A DNA stretch of 64,000 nucleotides from positions 806,001 through 870,000 of the forward strand of contig NZ_CP016499.1 in the NCBI RefSeq assembly GCF_001713475.1. The letters are read 5' to 3'. Under the pieces are notes generated by a model. The model saw nothing but the letters and a program-made list of their open reading frames with translations, was not told where the DNA came from and did no database searches. This DNA is from Agrobacterium sp. RAC06. GTDB lineage: Bacteria; Pseudomonadota; Alphaproteobacteria; Rhizobiales; Rhizobiaceae. Within the stretch, counting starts at the first letter, position 1. The number at the start of each line of letters is the position of its first letter. Both the position numbers and the translations under genes were made by a program. Below, piece by piece: positions 36,438-44,800 of this stretch.

Positions 36438-37543
36438 GACTTCACCTCTGCGGCAGGACGGGAGAAGCGCTTCTCGAGGCGGATGACCACGAAGGCAAGT
36501 ACCGCAACCACGAGACCGGAGAGGAGGAAGAAGGCGGACGTGCCGAGAATGCTGTCGATCGTCTCGTAGGAGAGGTAGAGAATTTCCGCTGCGAACGCCC
36601 CGTAGGCAAGCAAACGCACCGCGCCATTGTCACGACCATCCAGGGCGATGGCGGCAATCGAGAGCGCCAAAATGATGATGCCGAGCACGGCGATAGACAC
36701 CGCATCCACGGCACTTCCCTGCGCATAGGCGAAGCCGCTCATCGCTATGATCAGGGTATAGAAGCTCGCAGACGCGCCGAGCCTGCGATGCAGGTCCACC
36801 AGAGGCGAACGCGGCAGCGTCAGTGACAGGAAGAGAAGCGTCGCGACGACGGCCACGACGAGGGCGTAGAGCTCGCCCCGCTCCAGTATGACCATCCACC
36901 AGATCCAGGCGAGGAGAAGCATGTAGCCGAAATGCTTGGCTCGGTTCGCGGCCGTCCAGCGCGACAGGCCAAAGATCAAGGCCGCCCCGAATGGCGGCCA
37001 CCAGGCCCAAAGGCCATGGCTACCGACATCCCAACCGAAACTGTCGAAACCGCCGCCGAAAGTGACGAGTGCGAGCACACCGGTCACCACGGTCAGCGCG
37101 CCCGACCGGAAAAGGGCCGCCGAAACGGCGGTCACCGAAAACCACAGGAACATGGCTGAAAAGGTATCTCCCGAGAGGTGATACAGCTGGCCGATCAGCG
37201 CGATCGCCCCACCGAAGGCAGCAGACCCCAGAACAAGGGAGGCCGCCGCAATGCGGTCGGCGCCGCGGCTCCTGGCAAGCAGTGCCGCCAGATGAAAGAT
37301 CCAGATCAGACCGATGATGCCGGCGACCTTGATCAGTCGGGGAATCAGTTCCCAGTTGGCCGCGATCAGCATCAACAGAGAGGCCGCGATCAGGACAGCT
37401 GCGAACATCGACAGGATCGACCCGATGCTGAAGCCCGAGCCGCGGCGATCCACGTCATCGAGCAGCCTTGCGGCCGTGCCGGCGTCGATAAGCCCCCGCT
37501 TGACCCAGTCGTCGAGGTCGCGTTTCAACCTGCCTCTGTACAT
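36434..37543 (-). CDS. DUF2157 membrane protein
   Basis: A 369-residue protein: N-terminal cytosolic DUF2157 helix-turn domain (MYRGRLKRDLDDWVKRGLI, then TAARLLDDVDRR) followed by about ten to eleven membrane helices from residue 37 on. I chose ATG 37543, preceded by a purine-rich GGGGGCAGGCAG; an open frame extends 45 codons further but is Cys/Trp-rich and unlike the family. Translationally coupled to the GDYXXLXY gene. Function unknown; possibly a two-component membrane complex. Confidence 0.88.
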   Translation of the reverse strand: MYRGRLKRDLDDWVKRGLIDAGTAARLLDDVDRRGSGFSIGSILSMFAAVLIAASLLMLIAANWELIPRLIKVAGIIGLIWIFHLAALLARSRGADRIAAASLVLGSAAFGGAIALIGQLYHLSGDTFSAMFLWFSVTAVSAALFRSGALTVVTGVLALVTFGGGFDSFGWDVGSHGLWAWWPPFGAALIFGLSRWTAANRAKHFGYMLLLAWIWWMVILERGELYALVVAVVATLLFLSLTLPRSPLVDLHRRLGASASFYTLIIAMSGFAYAQGSAVDAVSIAVLGIIILALSIAAIALDGRDNGAVRLLAYGAFAAEILYLSYETIDSILGTSAFFLLSGLVVAVLAFVVIRLEKRFSRPAAEVKS

Positions 37544-37671
37544 CTGCCTGCCCCCTTGAATTCGAAGGCAATCTGAAACGCCACAGGCAGAAAAACAAGC
37601 CGCAAGACACAGGGAGCAACGAGGCCAGTCGCCCATGCAATAACCGCATGCCTTCCATGTTCTTTTTGCAC

Positions 37672-37700
37672 TGCACAAAGCCGTACGTGTCGCCTATATT
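37672..37700 (+). promoter_or_regulatory. Candidate promoter of the CCUCCUCCC hairpin RNA
   Basis: TGCACA (37672-37677), 17 bases, TATATT (37695-37700), predicting a start near 37708. The -10 and start context (TATATTCA...TCAACA) recurs upstream of the DUF1127 gene at 38052. The bases between the DUF2157 start (37543) and this box show only the presumed promoter of that divergent gene. Confidence 0.5.
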
Positions 37701-37707
37701 CATTCTC

Positions 37708-37861
37708 AACAGAGCGACGGAACTTCTGGCGCTTCTTCTTCGACCCGCTCACTCCTCCTCCCAGAGCGGGATCGATTGGCCAACGACACTCCTCCTCCCA
37801 GTCGTTGGTCTGCAAAAATGACGCTCACCGGACCTCCTCCCCCGGTGAGCGTTATTTTTTT
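37708..37861 (+). ncRNA. CCUCCUCCC-loop small RNA (three anti-SD hairpins; cuckoo/CcsR type)
   Basis: A predicted transcript of about 150 nt contains three hairpins in a row. Hairpin 1: 7-bp stem 37744-37750/37764-37770. Hairpin 2: 8-bp stem 37780-37787/37801-37808. Both have the identical 13-nt loop ACTCCTCCTCCCA, repeated at a 37-base period. Hairpin 3: 11-bp stem 37821-37831/37842-37852 with loop ACCTCCTCCC and a seven-base T-run, so it also terminates. Stems differ in sequence while loops are kept, which is strong evidence for selection on the exposed anti-Shine-Dalgarno motif. Known relatives are the alphaproteobacterial cuckoo RNAs and the Rhodobacter CcsR RNAs, also linked to a DUF1127 gene. 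The 5' end is inferred. Confidence 0.85.
37821..37861 (+). terminator. Terminator hairpin of the small RNA (CCUCCUCCC loop)
   Basis: An 11-bp perfect stem with a 10-nt loop and a T-run from 37855. The bases 37862-38117 up to the DUF1127 gene hold no further gene; they include an unassigned imperfect GCATTG/CAATGC repeat near 37885-37928, a weak TTAACA-N18-TATGCA box at 37967 and the TATATT box at 38052. Confidence 0.9.
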
Positions 37862-38117
37862 GTCTTCTCCCCCCACTTTTGACTGCATTGCGTTGCGGGC
37901 TGCCGCGTGACCTGCACGAATGCAATGCACGATGGGATCTGAGGCAAACGCACAAAAAATCACCAGTTAACAATGGGTTAAATCGATCGATATGCACAGA
38001 ACGCATGGGTGCTCTGCCGCATTATGTCTTCAATGATTTCGCATTGCAGCATATATTCAGATCAACAAATTCGAAGGGGCCCACAGACGGGTCCAAACCA
38101 CCAAAGAGGTAGACCCC

Positions 38118-38264
38118 ATGAACATCGCTCGCTCGCTCAACAACTGGCGCAAGTATCGTCAGACCATCACCGAACTCGGCCGCATGTCGGACCGCGAACT
38201 GCGTGACCTCGGCATCGGCCGCGAAGACATCCGTCGCGTTGCCCGTCACGCCGTCAACGGCTGA
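38118..38264 (+). CDS. DUF1127 small protein
   Basis: A 48-residue basic protein beginning MNIARSLNNWRKYRQT and continuing ELGRMSDRELRDLGIGRED: the DUF1127 core. It is too short for most gene finders. AGAGG lies nine bases before the ATG. Family knowledge: in Rhodobacter sphaeroides a DUF1127 protein (CcaF1), encoded with CCUCCUCCC-motif RNAs, binds RNA and affects small-RNA maturation; several DUF1127 proteins act in stress and phosphate or carbon metabolism. Here the anti-SD hairpin RNA lies 256 bases upstream and a CCUCCC-loop terminator follows, so an RNA-binding role is a reasonable inference. Confidence 0.92.
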   Translation: MNIARSLNNWRKYRQTITELGRMSDRELRDLGIGREDIRRVARHAVNG

Positions 38265-38295
38265 TTGGTCCCGGCTTCGGTCGGATCCCAAATAG

Positions 38296-38331
38296 AAAAA
38301 CCCCGGATCTCCTCCCAGATCCGGGGTTTTT
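38296..38331 (+). terminator. DUF1127 terminator with a CCUCCC loop
   Basis: A perfect 15-bp inverted repeat (AAAAACCCCGGATCT and its complement) with a loop that is exactly CCTCCC, then a T-run. It ends the DUF1127 message. On the minus strand it also has a T-run and lies 24 bases beyond the nucleoside hydrolase stop, so it can terminate both genes. The exposed loop repeats the anti-SD motif of the upstream RNA. Confidence 0.92.
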
Positions 38332-38354
38332 CTTTGTCTGCTCGGCGCTGCTGC

Positions 38355-39320
38355 TCAGTCTTCGCGGACGGCCACGATCACATCGTGGATCAGCTTCAAT
38401 ACAGCCGGCGCATCGATCTCGGTGCAGATCTTCTGGCTCGGCAGGTCACCATCCCAGTCGGAGGGACCGAATCCGCGACCATCCGGCTTCTGGATCGTCT
38501 GGCCATCGGCAATGCCGCCGCAGACCACACGGATGACGCCGCTGCGGGTCTTGAAGAGTTCCGGTGCGACGACATAGACGCAGGCGCAGCTGTCATGCAC
38601 GACCATGCCGTCATCGACCAGGCCCTCGTAGAAATCGATGTAGAACTGCGAGAGATCAAACAGCAGGCGCGCGCGGCTGGTGCCGGCGGCGTCCCTGATG
38701 TCGGCGAGCTGCGAACGCGTCATCACCGTCTGCATGGTGACATCCAGGCCGACGACCACCACAGGCCACCTTGCGGTCATCACCACGTCTGCCGCTTCCG
38801 GGTCACCGTGGATGTTGGCTTCGGCCGCCGGCGTCACGTTGCCGTTGACGTCGAAGGCGCCGCCCATGATGACGATCTCCTTCACCAGATTGACGATCTC
38901 GGGGTCTTCTTTCAGCGCATTGGCGAGATTGGTCATGCGGCCAACGGCAACGATCGTCACCTCGCCCGGATTGGCACGGACCGTTTCGACGATGAAGCGG
39001 TGGGCTGGACGCGGATCGGGATGGACGTCCGTCACCTCGGGCACGCCGATGTTGCCGAGCCCGTCATCGCCATGGATGAATTTCGGCGGCTCGTGGCTGA
39101 CGCGATGCGGAATGAAGGTTTCGCCGGCGCCGCGTGAAACGGGGGCATCGATCTTCCATTCACGCTTCAGGTACAGCGCGTTGCGGGTCGTGATGTCGAT
39201 CTCGGCATTTCCGAACACGGTGGTGATACCGAGGAGGTCGATCTCCGGATGATGGTGCAGGAAGAGGAGCGCCATGGCGTCGTCGACGCCGGGATCCGTA
39301 TCGAAGATGACCTTGTGCAT
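38355..39320 (-). CDS. Inosine-uridine-preferring nucleoside hydrolase
   Basis: A 321-residue IunH-type enzyme. The calcium-binding DTDPGVDDAMAL is at 7-18, with VTIVAVGRMTNLA, IVIMGGAFDVNGN and the PEANIHGDPEAA-like stretch (PAAEANIHGDPEA) following in order. Hydrolyses the N-glycosidic bond of ribonucleosides; specificity unclear. An adjacent transporter is absent, so it may serve salvage on its own. Ends near the shared terminator at 38296-38331. Confidence 0.93.
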   Translation of the reverse strand: MHKVIFDTDPGVDDAMALLFLHHHPEIDLLGITTVFGNAEIDITTRNALYLKREWKIDAPVSRGAGETFIPHRVSHEPPKFIHGDDGLGNIGVPEVTDVHPDPRPAHRFIVETVRANPGEVTIVAVGRMTNLANALKEDPEIVNLVKEIVIMGGAFDVNGNVTPAAEANIHGDPEAADVVMTARWPVVVVGLDVTMQTVMTRSQLADIRDAAGTSRARLLFDLSQFYIDFYEGLVDDGMVVHDSCACVYVVAPELFKTRSGVIRVVCGGIADGQTIQKPDGRGFGPSDWDGDLPSQKICTEIDAPAVLKLIHDVIVAVRED

Positions 39321-39410
39321 GGAAGAAATCCTTTTTTTGTTGTTGTTGTTCGGCGTCCGCCGAGCGCGTCGGACGATAGACCTGAAGCGTGACGGCGGGA
39401 AGACCGGGTA

Positions 39411-40190
39411 TCAGCCGGCTGCCTTCTTCTTTTTGCCGACGTTTCTCAAGACATGGCTGAAATCCGAATTGTAGAGATCGCTGTCGCGGAATTCGACATG
39501 ACCGAAGACCTTGCCGACCAGCACCAGTGCGGTCCGCGTGATCTTCGCCTTGCGTACCTCTTCCGCCATGTCCTTCAGGGTCGTGCGGATGAAGAGTTCG
39601 TCTGGCCAGGTGGAGCGATAGGCGATCACCACGGGGCAATCCTCGCCGTAATAGGGGGTCAGTGTGTCCCGGATATGCGCGAGATTGCGGATCGAAAGGT
39701 GGATCGCAAGCGTAGCCCGGGATTTGCCGAGGATCTCCAGCGTTTCGAATTCCGGCATGGACGATGCCTTCATCTCGGTGCGGGTGACGATGACCGTCTG
39801 GGCGATCTCCGGCAGGGTCAATTCGGTCTTCAACCGCGCTGCCGTCGCAGCAAAGGCCGGCACGCCGGGGACGACGTCATAGGGAATACCCAGCGCATCA
39901 AGACGGCGCATCTGTTCGGCGATCGCGCCATAGATCGAGGGATCGCCGGAATGCACACGGGCGACATCCTCGCCGCGCGCATGGGCGGACACCATATCCG
40001 CGACGATCTCGTCGAGATGCATGGGCGCCGTATCCTTGACGATCGCATCCTCGGGTGCCGCCGCGACGATCTCCTCCGGCACCAGCGAGCCGGCATAGAG
40101 GCAGACCGGGCAGCGCTCGATGAGCCGCAGGCCGCGCACAGTGATCAGATCGGGGGCTCCGGGGCCGGCGCCGATGAAATAGACGGTCAT
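39411..40190 (-). CDS. cobM: Precorrin-4 C11-methyltransferase
   Basis: A 259-residue SAM-dependent methyltransferase of the tetrapyrrole family: SAM-site GAGPGAPDLITVRG at 7-20, CLYAGSLVPEE, VHSGDPSIYGA and the VPGVPAFAATAARL loop in order. It methylates C11 of precorrin-4 in the aerobic B12 route. Its start overlaps the cobJ stop by four bases, so it is translated with cobJ. It is the last cob gene of this transcript; the basic C-terminus (GKKKKAAG) is unusual but short. Confidence 0.94.
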   Translation of the reverse strand: MTVYFIGAGPGAPDLITVRGLRLIERCPVCLYAGSLVPEEIVAAAPEDAIVKDTAPMHLDEIVADMVSAHARGEDVARVHSGDPSIYGAIAEQMRRLDALGIPYDVVPGVPAFAATAARLKTELTLPEIAQTVIVTRTEMKASSMPEFETLEILGKSRATLAIHLSIRNLAHIRDTLTPYYGEDCPVVIAYRSTWPDELFIRTTLKDMAEEVRKAKITRTALVLVGKVFGHVEFRDSDLYNSDFSHVLRNVGKKKKAAG

Positions 40191-42028
40191 GCTTCAATTC
40201 CCTTCATGCCACTGTCTGCCTTGCCCGAATAACCACGCGGCGTGTAGACCCAGGTCTTGCCGTCGCCGGTCGTCACAGTCCGGCTCTCGGACGAGCCGAC
40301 CACCACGACGGTCAGCATGTCGACATCGTCGACGTTCAATTCGCCAAGCGGCACGGTGCGCACGTTTTCGCCCTCACGGCCGAGATTGGTGGCGAGGATT
40401 ACGGGGGTCGTGGCCGGGCGATATTTCAACAACTCGTCGCGGGCATAAGCGAGCTGCGTGCGGCGTTTCATCGATACGGGATTGTAGAAGGCGATGACGA
40501 AATCGCCCTCGCCCGCCGCCTTCACCCGGCGCTGGATATGTTCCCAGGGGGTCAGAAGGTCGGACAGCGAGATGGTGCAGAAGTCGTGGCCGAGCGGCGC
40601 GCCGATCCGGGCAGCAGCGGCCTGCAGCGCGGAAATACCGGGCGAGACCTGCACTTCGATGCGGCTCGCGCCATCGGTGATGCCGCCCTTGTCGAAGAGT
40701 TCGAAGACCAGCGTCGCCATGGCATAGATGCCCGCATCGCCGGAGCAGACCAGGGCCACCGTCTTTCCCTCACCGGCCAGCTCCATGGCATGCACGACGC
40801 GGGCTTCTTCCTTGCCGAGATCGAAATCGTGGCGGGTCTTGCCATCGGCGAGCGGACCGAGCAGGTCGAGATAGAGCGAATACCCTATGAGATCGGTGGA
40901 GGCCGCAACCATGCGCGACACCTCGGGCGACCGCCAGCCTTCCGAGCCCGGGCCGATACCGACGACGAAGAGCGTGCCGCGAGCACGGCCTGTTGTCTTC
41001 GGGTCAATGATATCAGCAGCCCTCGCAATCGCGGCTGTGGCCCCCTTGGATTTGATCTTCTCGACAACGAGTTCGCCAGACGCGCCGACGGCCGCAAGCG
41101 CTGCCCCTTCGGCCACACCGTGGCAGCCGACTTCGGCAAAGACGACCTCAGACGGGTTCTTCAGACGCGGTGCCTCGGCTTCGAGCGCGGCTGCGCTGAA
41201 GAAGCGGGCCGGCACGCCGAAATGGGCGGCCACCGCATGGATCGCCGTCTCATCCGCCTTCAGGTCGATCGAGCAGACGGCCGCCAGGCTTTCCCGCGCG
41301 AAACCACCCTTTGCGAGCGCTTCCTCGGCAAGCGCGATGGCCTCTTCCGGCTTTGCATGCCGCTCGCAGCCCATGCCGAGCACCAGCGTCTTGGGGTGAT
41401 AGACGAGTTCGAGCTCGCCTGCGGTCTTCTGTTGGTCGGTCACGGAGAGCGTCACACGGGCCTCTTGCTGAAATGGAAGTCTTGATTGAGTGAGCCAGGC
41501 GGCGGTTTCACCCTCGAGCCGGGCGCTAGCGCCGGCCACGAGCTCGGCCATCACCAGCTTGGCGCTCTCGGGATTGACCAGCACATAACCTTCCGGTGGC
41601 TGGTCAAGCGCTAACCCGAACTTGAGATCGCCGGCTGTCGTGATGGCGGCATGGGCACCGATGGCGGTCGCAATCTGTCGAGCGAGGTCATTGGCGCCAT
41701 GGTGGCCGCCGAGCAGCGGCACAACGGAGGAACCATCCTCGGCGACAACAATTACCGGAGGCTCCGCATGTTTGTCGGACAGGAGCGGCGCGAGGAGCCG
41801 GATCAGCGCGCCAGCGGCCATTACGGCAATAATCGGTCGACCGGCGGCAAACAGCGTCTGGACGTGATCTTTGGCAGATGCAAAGCGCAGATCTGCCTCC
41901 TCGACCCGGGCGGCAGCACCATGCAGTTCACCGCCGATGTCCGCTGCAATGCGGCGACCCAGCGAAGCGGCTGATGCACTTAGGATGACGACCACGGGCT
42001 TGGCCGGGGATGCGAGGACAGGCGTCAT
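40187..42028 (-). CDS. cobJ: CbiG-CobJ fusion: cobalamin-biosynthesis CbiG domains plus precorrin-3B C17-methyltransferase
   Basis: A 613-residue fusion. Residues about 10-130 resemble the CbiG N-terminal domain (AAGALIRLLAPLL, VPLLGGHHGAND), about 210-335 the CbiG C-terminal/CobE domain (LVLGMGCERHA, AEVGCHGVAEGAAL), and about 350-600 is CobJ with its SAM motif GIGPGS at 357-362, CSGDAGIYAM and FYNPVSMKRR. Stand-alone CobJ is about 250 residues. CobJ contracts the ring and methylates C17; CbiG opens a lactone in the anaerobic route, while the related CobE has an unclear aerobic role. Overlaps cobI and cobM by four bases each. Confidence 0.92.
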   Translation of the reverse strand: MTPVLASPAKPVVVILSASAASLGRRIAADIGGELHGAAARVEEADLRFASAKDHVQTLFAAGRPIIAVMAAGALIRLLAPLLSDKHAEPPVIVVAEDGSSVVPLLGGHHGANDLARQIATAIGAHAAITTAGDLKFGLALDQPPEGYVLVNPESAKLVMAELVAGASARLEGETAAWLTQSRLPFQQEARVTLSVTDQQKTAGELELVYHPKTLVLGMGCERHAKPEEAIALAEEALAKGGFARESLAAVCSIDLKADETAIHAVAAHFGVPARFFSAAALEAEAPRLKNPSEVVFAEVGCHGVAEGAALAAVGASGELVVEKIKSKGATAAIARAADIIDPKTTGRARGTLFVVGIGPGSEGWRSPEVSRMVAASTDLIGYSLYLDLLGPLADGKTRHDFDLGKEEARVVHAMELAGEGKTVALVCSGDAGIYAMATLVFELFDKGGITDGASRIEVQVSPGISALQAAAARIGAPLGHDFCTISLSDLLTPWEHIQRRVKAAGEGDFVIAFYNPVSMKRRTQLAYARDELLKYRPATTPVILATNLGREGENVRTVPLGELNVDDVDMLTVVVVGSSESRTVTTGDGKTWVYTPRGYSGKADSGMKGIEA

Positions 42029-42765
42029 GCGGCTCCGCTTCCAAGCTTTTTAGCAAGTGCCGGATGCCAGCGCTCGTCACCCTTGTAGATCAGGATCATC
42101 GAGAAATAGGGGGCGGTGTCCTCTGCCACGTCGGCCAGAGGCGTGAGCTTCTGTTCGGCAAGGCTGACCCGCTCCGCATAGCCGGCCTGCGCCGTCAGTC
42201 CGAGGCTTTCGATCAGCGCACGGATACGGGCGAAATGCCGGCCGAGCTTGATGATCGCGACGGCGCCGGAGGTCTCGATGCGAGCTGCCAACTCTTGATC
42301 CGAGAGAGGTCCTGGCAGCACGGTGAGCACGTCGTTGCGGGCAGCAAGCGGCCGTCCGAGACCAGCGGCAGCCGCCATCATCGAGGAAACGCCCGGCACG
42401 ACCTCTGTCGGATATCGATCGGCGAGCCGCTCGAATAGATACATGAAGGAGCCATAGAAAAAGGGATCGCCCTCGCAGAGGACTGCGACATCCGATCCGG
42501 CATCGAGATGATGCGACAGCGTCTCGGCAGCCTTCGTGTAGATGTCCTGGGCCGGAAAGCGTTCGACCCGCATCGGCACGATGATCGGTACTTCCAGCTG
42601 AGCGGCGGTCAGATACGGAACCGCGATCTGGCGGGCAAAGCTCGGGCCGGTATCGGGCGCGGGATAGGCGACGACAGGGCAGCTCGTCAGGATACGATGG
42701 GCCTTCAGCGTCAGCAGTTCCGGATCGCCGGGGCCGAGGCCGAGGCCATAGAGTTTACCGGTCAT
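42025..42765 (-). CDS. cobI: Precorrin-2 C20-methyltransferase
   Basis: A 246-residue SAM methyltransferase: GLGLGPGDPELLTLKA at 7-22, CEGDPFFYGSFMYLFER and VPGVSSMMAAAAGLG in order, which are typical of CobI. It methylates C20 of precorrin-2, the first committed methylation of the aerobic route. Overlaps the cobJ start by four bases. A RIME-type repeat separates it from the upstream cobL. Confidence 0.95.
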   Translation of the reverse strand: MTGKLYGLGLGPGDPELLTLKAHRILTSCPVVAYPAPDTGPSFARQIAVPYLTAAQLEVPIIVPMRVERFPAQDIYTKAAETLSHHLDAGSDVAVLCEGDPFFYGSFMYLFERLADRYPTEVVPGVSSMMAAAAGLGRPLAARNDVLTVLPGPLSDQELAARIETSGAVAIIKLGRHFARIRALIESLGLTAQAGYAERVSLAEQKLTPLADVAEDTAPYFSMILIYKGDERWHPALAKKLGSGAA

Positions 42766-42792
42766 ATAGCTGCTCCTGAATGCCTACGTGTT

Positions 42793-42908
42793 CCTCATCC
42801 CCCTGCCGGGACCTTCTCCCCGTCAACGGGGAGCAGGCGGCACGACGTCGGCCACGATGGCCTTCTCCCCGCCTGCGGGGAGAAGGTGCCCGAAGGGTGG
42901 ATGAGGGG
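42793..42908. repeat. RIME-type palindromic intergenic repeat
   Basis: A 116-base element between cobL and cobI bounded by the inverted repeat CCTCATCC (42793) and GGATGAGG (42899). Inside are two palindromes: an imperfect CCTTCTCCCC/GGGGAGCAGG and a perfect CCTTCTCCCC-N6-GGGGAGAAGG (42861-42886). This layout matches the Rhizobium-specific intergenic mosaic elements (RIME). It fills the only sizeable gap in this part of the cob cluster. Confidence 0.85.
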
Positions 42909-42921
42909 CCAAGGTTCAAAC

Positions 42922-44163
42922 TCATGCGCCCTCTCCCTTCACGACCGTCCACATCGTCACCGGCATCAGCGACTTCCAGCCACAATAGCGACCAACCGGG
43001 GCCGCCCGCGCCACCTGAATCCGTGAGAGATCACCGCCATGGCGGCTGCGCAGATCTACGAGTTTAGCCTCGCCTTCGATCGTAACAGCATTGGCGACCA
43101 GCCGTCCGCCGGGAGGAAGCGCTGCCCAGCAGGCCTCGAAGAGCCCCTCGCCGCTGATGCCGCCGCCGATGAAGATCACGTCAGGTGTTTTCAGGCCCGA
43201 CAGCACCGCCGGCGCGTCGCCTTCGACGATTTCGAGGTCGGGCACGCCGAGAATTTCGGCATTCTCGCGGATCATCGCCAGTCTCTCGGGTTTCGCCTCG
43301 ATCGCGATTGCTCTGGCGCCCATGCCAGCACGCATCCATTCAATCGCAATCGAACCACAGCCGGCACCGACATCCCAGAGACGGGCATTCGGAAAAGGCG
43401 CAAGCTGGGCCAGTGTTGCCGCGCGGATCTCGCGTTTGGTGAGCTGCCCGTCGTGACGGAAGGCCTCGTCCGGCAGGCCGGGCACCGGTGCCAGCAGCGG
43501 TCCGTCCCAGGCGCAGTCGATGGCCAACGTGTTGAAATCCGAGATCACAGGGCATGTCTCGGCCATTTCCAGCGCCGTCATGCGCAGGATACGCTCTTGC
43601 GTGCCGCCCATATGTTCGAGCACCTGCAGCACGGAGGCCCCAAAGCCGCGTTCGGACAGTAGGACGGCGGCGGCCTGGACGGTCGAGGCGTCCGAGGTCA
43701 GCGCCAGGATGCGGGCGCGCGGCATGACATGCCGGTTGAGGAAAGCGAGCGGGCGGCCATGCAGCGAGATCTGCGTCACCGATTGCAGCGGCCAGCCAAG
43801 CCGGGCAGCGGCGAGCGAAAAGGCGGAGGGGCTCGGCAGCACGAACATTTCGTCGGCCGCCACATAGCGCCGAAGCGTCGCGCCGATGCCGAAATGCATG
43901 GGGTCGCCGGTGGCCAGTATCGTTACGGGCGTGCCACGCAGTTTCAGGATTTCGGTCAGCGTCTCGCGAAAACCGGCGCCCCAGGTGAGGATACGCTTCA
44001 GATCGGGCAGGTTCGATCCATCGATGACGGCATCCAGCCGCTCACCGATAACAAGCGTTTCCGCCTGCCAGACGACCGCCTGCGCCTCGGGGGTGAGGCT
44101 TTCCAGCCCGTTGTCGCCGATGCCGATGATGGTGAGCCAGGGGCCTTGCACGCGATCAGACAT
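42922..44163 (-). CDS. cobL: Precorrin-6Y C5,15-methyltransferase (decarboxylating)
   Basis: A 413-residue bifunctional enzyme: N-terminal CbiE-type half (IIGIGDNGLESLTPEA, then LATGDPMHFGIG and LPSPSAFSLAAARLGW) and C-terminal CbiT-type half with the Rossmann SAM motif LWDVGAGCGSIAIEWMR. It methylates C5 and C15 and removes the C12 acetate carboxyl. ATG 44163 overlaps the cobH stop by eight bases. No cobK (precorrin-6A reductase) is found next to it or elsewhere in the window. Confidence 0.95.
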   Translation of the reverse strand: MSDRVQGPWLTIIGIGDNGLESLTPEAQAVVWQAETLVIGERLDAVIDGSNLPDLKRILTWGAGFRETLTEILKLRGTPVTILATGDPMHFGIGATLRRYVAADEMFVLPSPSAFSLAAARLGWPLQSVTQISLHGRPLAFLNRHVMPRARILALTSDASTVQAAAVLLSERGFGASVLQVLEHMGGTQERILRMTALEMAETCPVISDFNTLAIDCAWDGPLLAPVPGLPDEAFRHDGQLTKREIRAATLAQLAPFPNARLWDVGAGCGSIAIEWMRAGMGARAIAIEAKPERLAMIRENAEILGVPDLEIVEGDAPAVLSGLKTPDVIFIGGGISGEGLFEACWAALPPGGRLVANAVTIEGEAKLVDLRSRHGGDLSRIQVARAAPVGRYCGWKSLMPVTMWTVVKGEGA

Positions 44164-44800
44164 TGGTGCCGAGCCCTCCCGCCAATGCATTGATTGCAGC
44201 CGATGCCATGGCCGAGCCGCCCCGACGACCGCGCACGGCGATATAGGGAATGCCTCTGGAATGGGCGATCAGTTCGTCCTTGCTTTCAGCAGCCCCCACG
44301 AAGCCGACGGGAAAACCGAGGATGATGGCCGGCTTGGGCGCGCCGGCATCGATGCGTTCCAGCAGGCGGAAGAGCGCCGTCGGCGCATTGCCGATCGTGA
44401 CCACTGCGCCGGCAAGATGTTCATCCCAGAGGTCGACCTGTGCGGCCGAGCGGGTATTGCCGATTTCCTCTGCCTTCGGGCGCACGCGCTCGTCGTTCAG
44501 AAGGCAGAGGATCTGGTTCTCGGCCGGCAGCAGGCGGCGGATCACGCCGTGGCGGACCATCTCCACATCGACAAGAACCGGGGCACCCTTTTCAAGCGCT
44601 GCAGCACCGGCCTCGAAAGCGCCTTCGGACCACCTGACATCATCGGCGAGATCGACCATGCCGCAGGCATGGATGAGGCGGATGACCAGCGGCTGCAGAA
44701 CGGTCGGGAAGCGGTCGAGTGCTGCCTCCTCGCGGATGGTGGCGAAGGACTGGCGGTATATTTCATCGGGGTTGCGGATGTAGTCCAGAGAACCGGTCAT
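44156..44800 (-). CDS. cobH: Precorrin-8X methylmutase
   Basis: A 214-residue isomerase that moves the C11 methyl to C12, giving hydrogenobyrinate. YIRNPDEIYRQSFATIREEA leads the protein; RLIHACGMVD holds the likely catalytic His44; VDVEMVRHGV and GNAPTALFRLLE and GFPVGFVGAAESKDEL follow in family order. Overlaps both neighbours (cobL by eight bases, the upstream unknown gene by four), so the block is translationally coupled. Confidence 0.95.
   Translation of the reverse strand: MTGSLDYIRNPDEIYRQSFATIREEAALDRFPTVLQPLVIRLIHACGMVDLADDVRWSEGAFEAGAAALEKGAPVLVDVEMVRHGVIRRLLPAENQILCLLNDERVRPKAEEIGNTRSAAQVDLWDEHLAGAVVTIGNAPTALFRLLERIDAGAPKPAIILGFPVGFVGAAESKDELIAHSRGIPYIAVRGRRGGSAMASAAINALAGGLGTNV

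Noticed and set aside
37744..37852. Short regularly spaced repeats that could suggest a CRISPR array
   Set aside because: Repeats are 13 bases with only three units, and each sits in the loop of a different stem; no cas genes. The small-RNA reading fits better.
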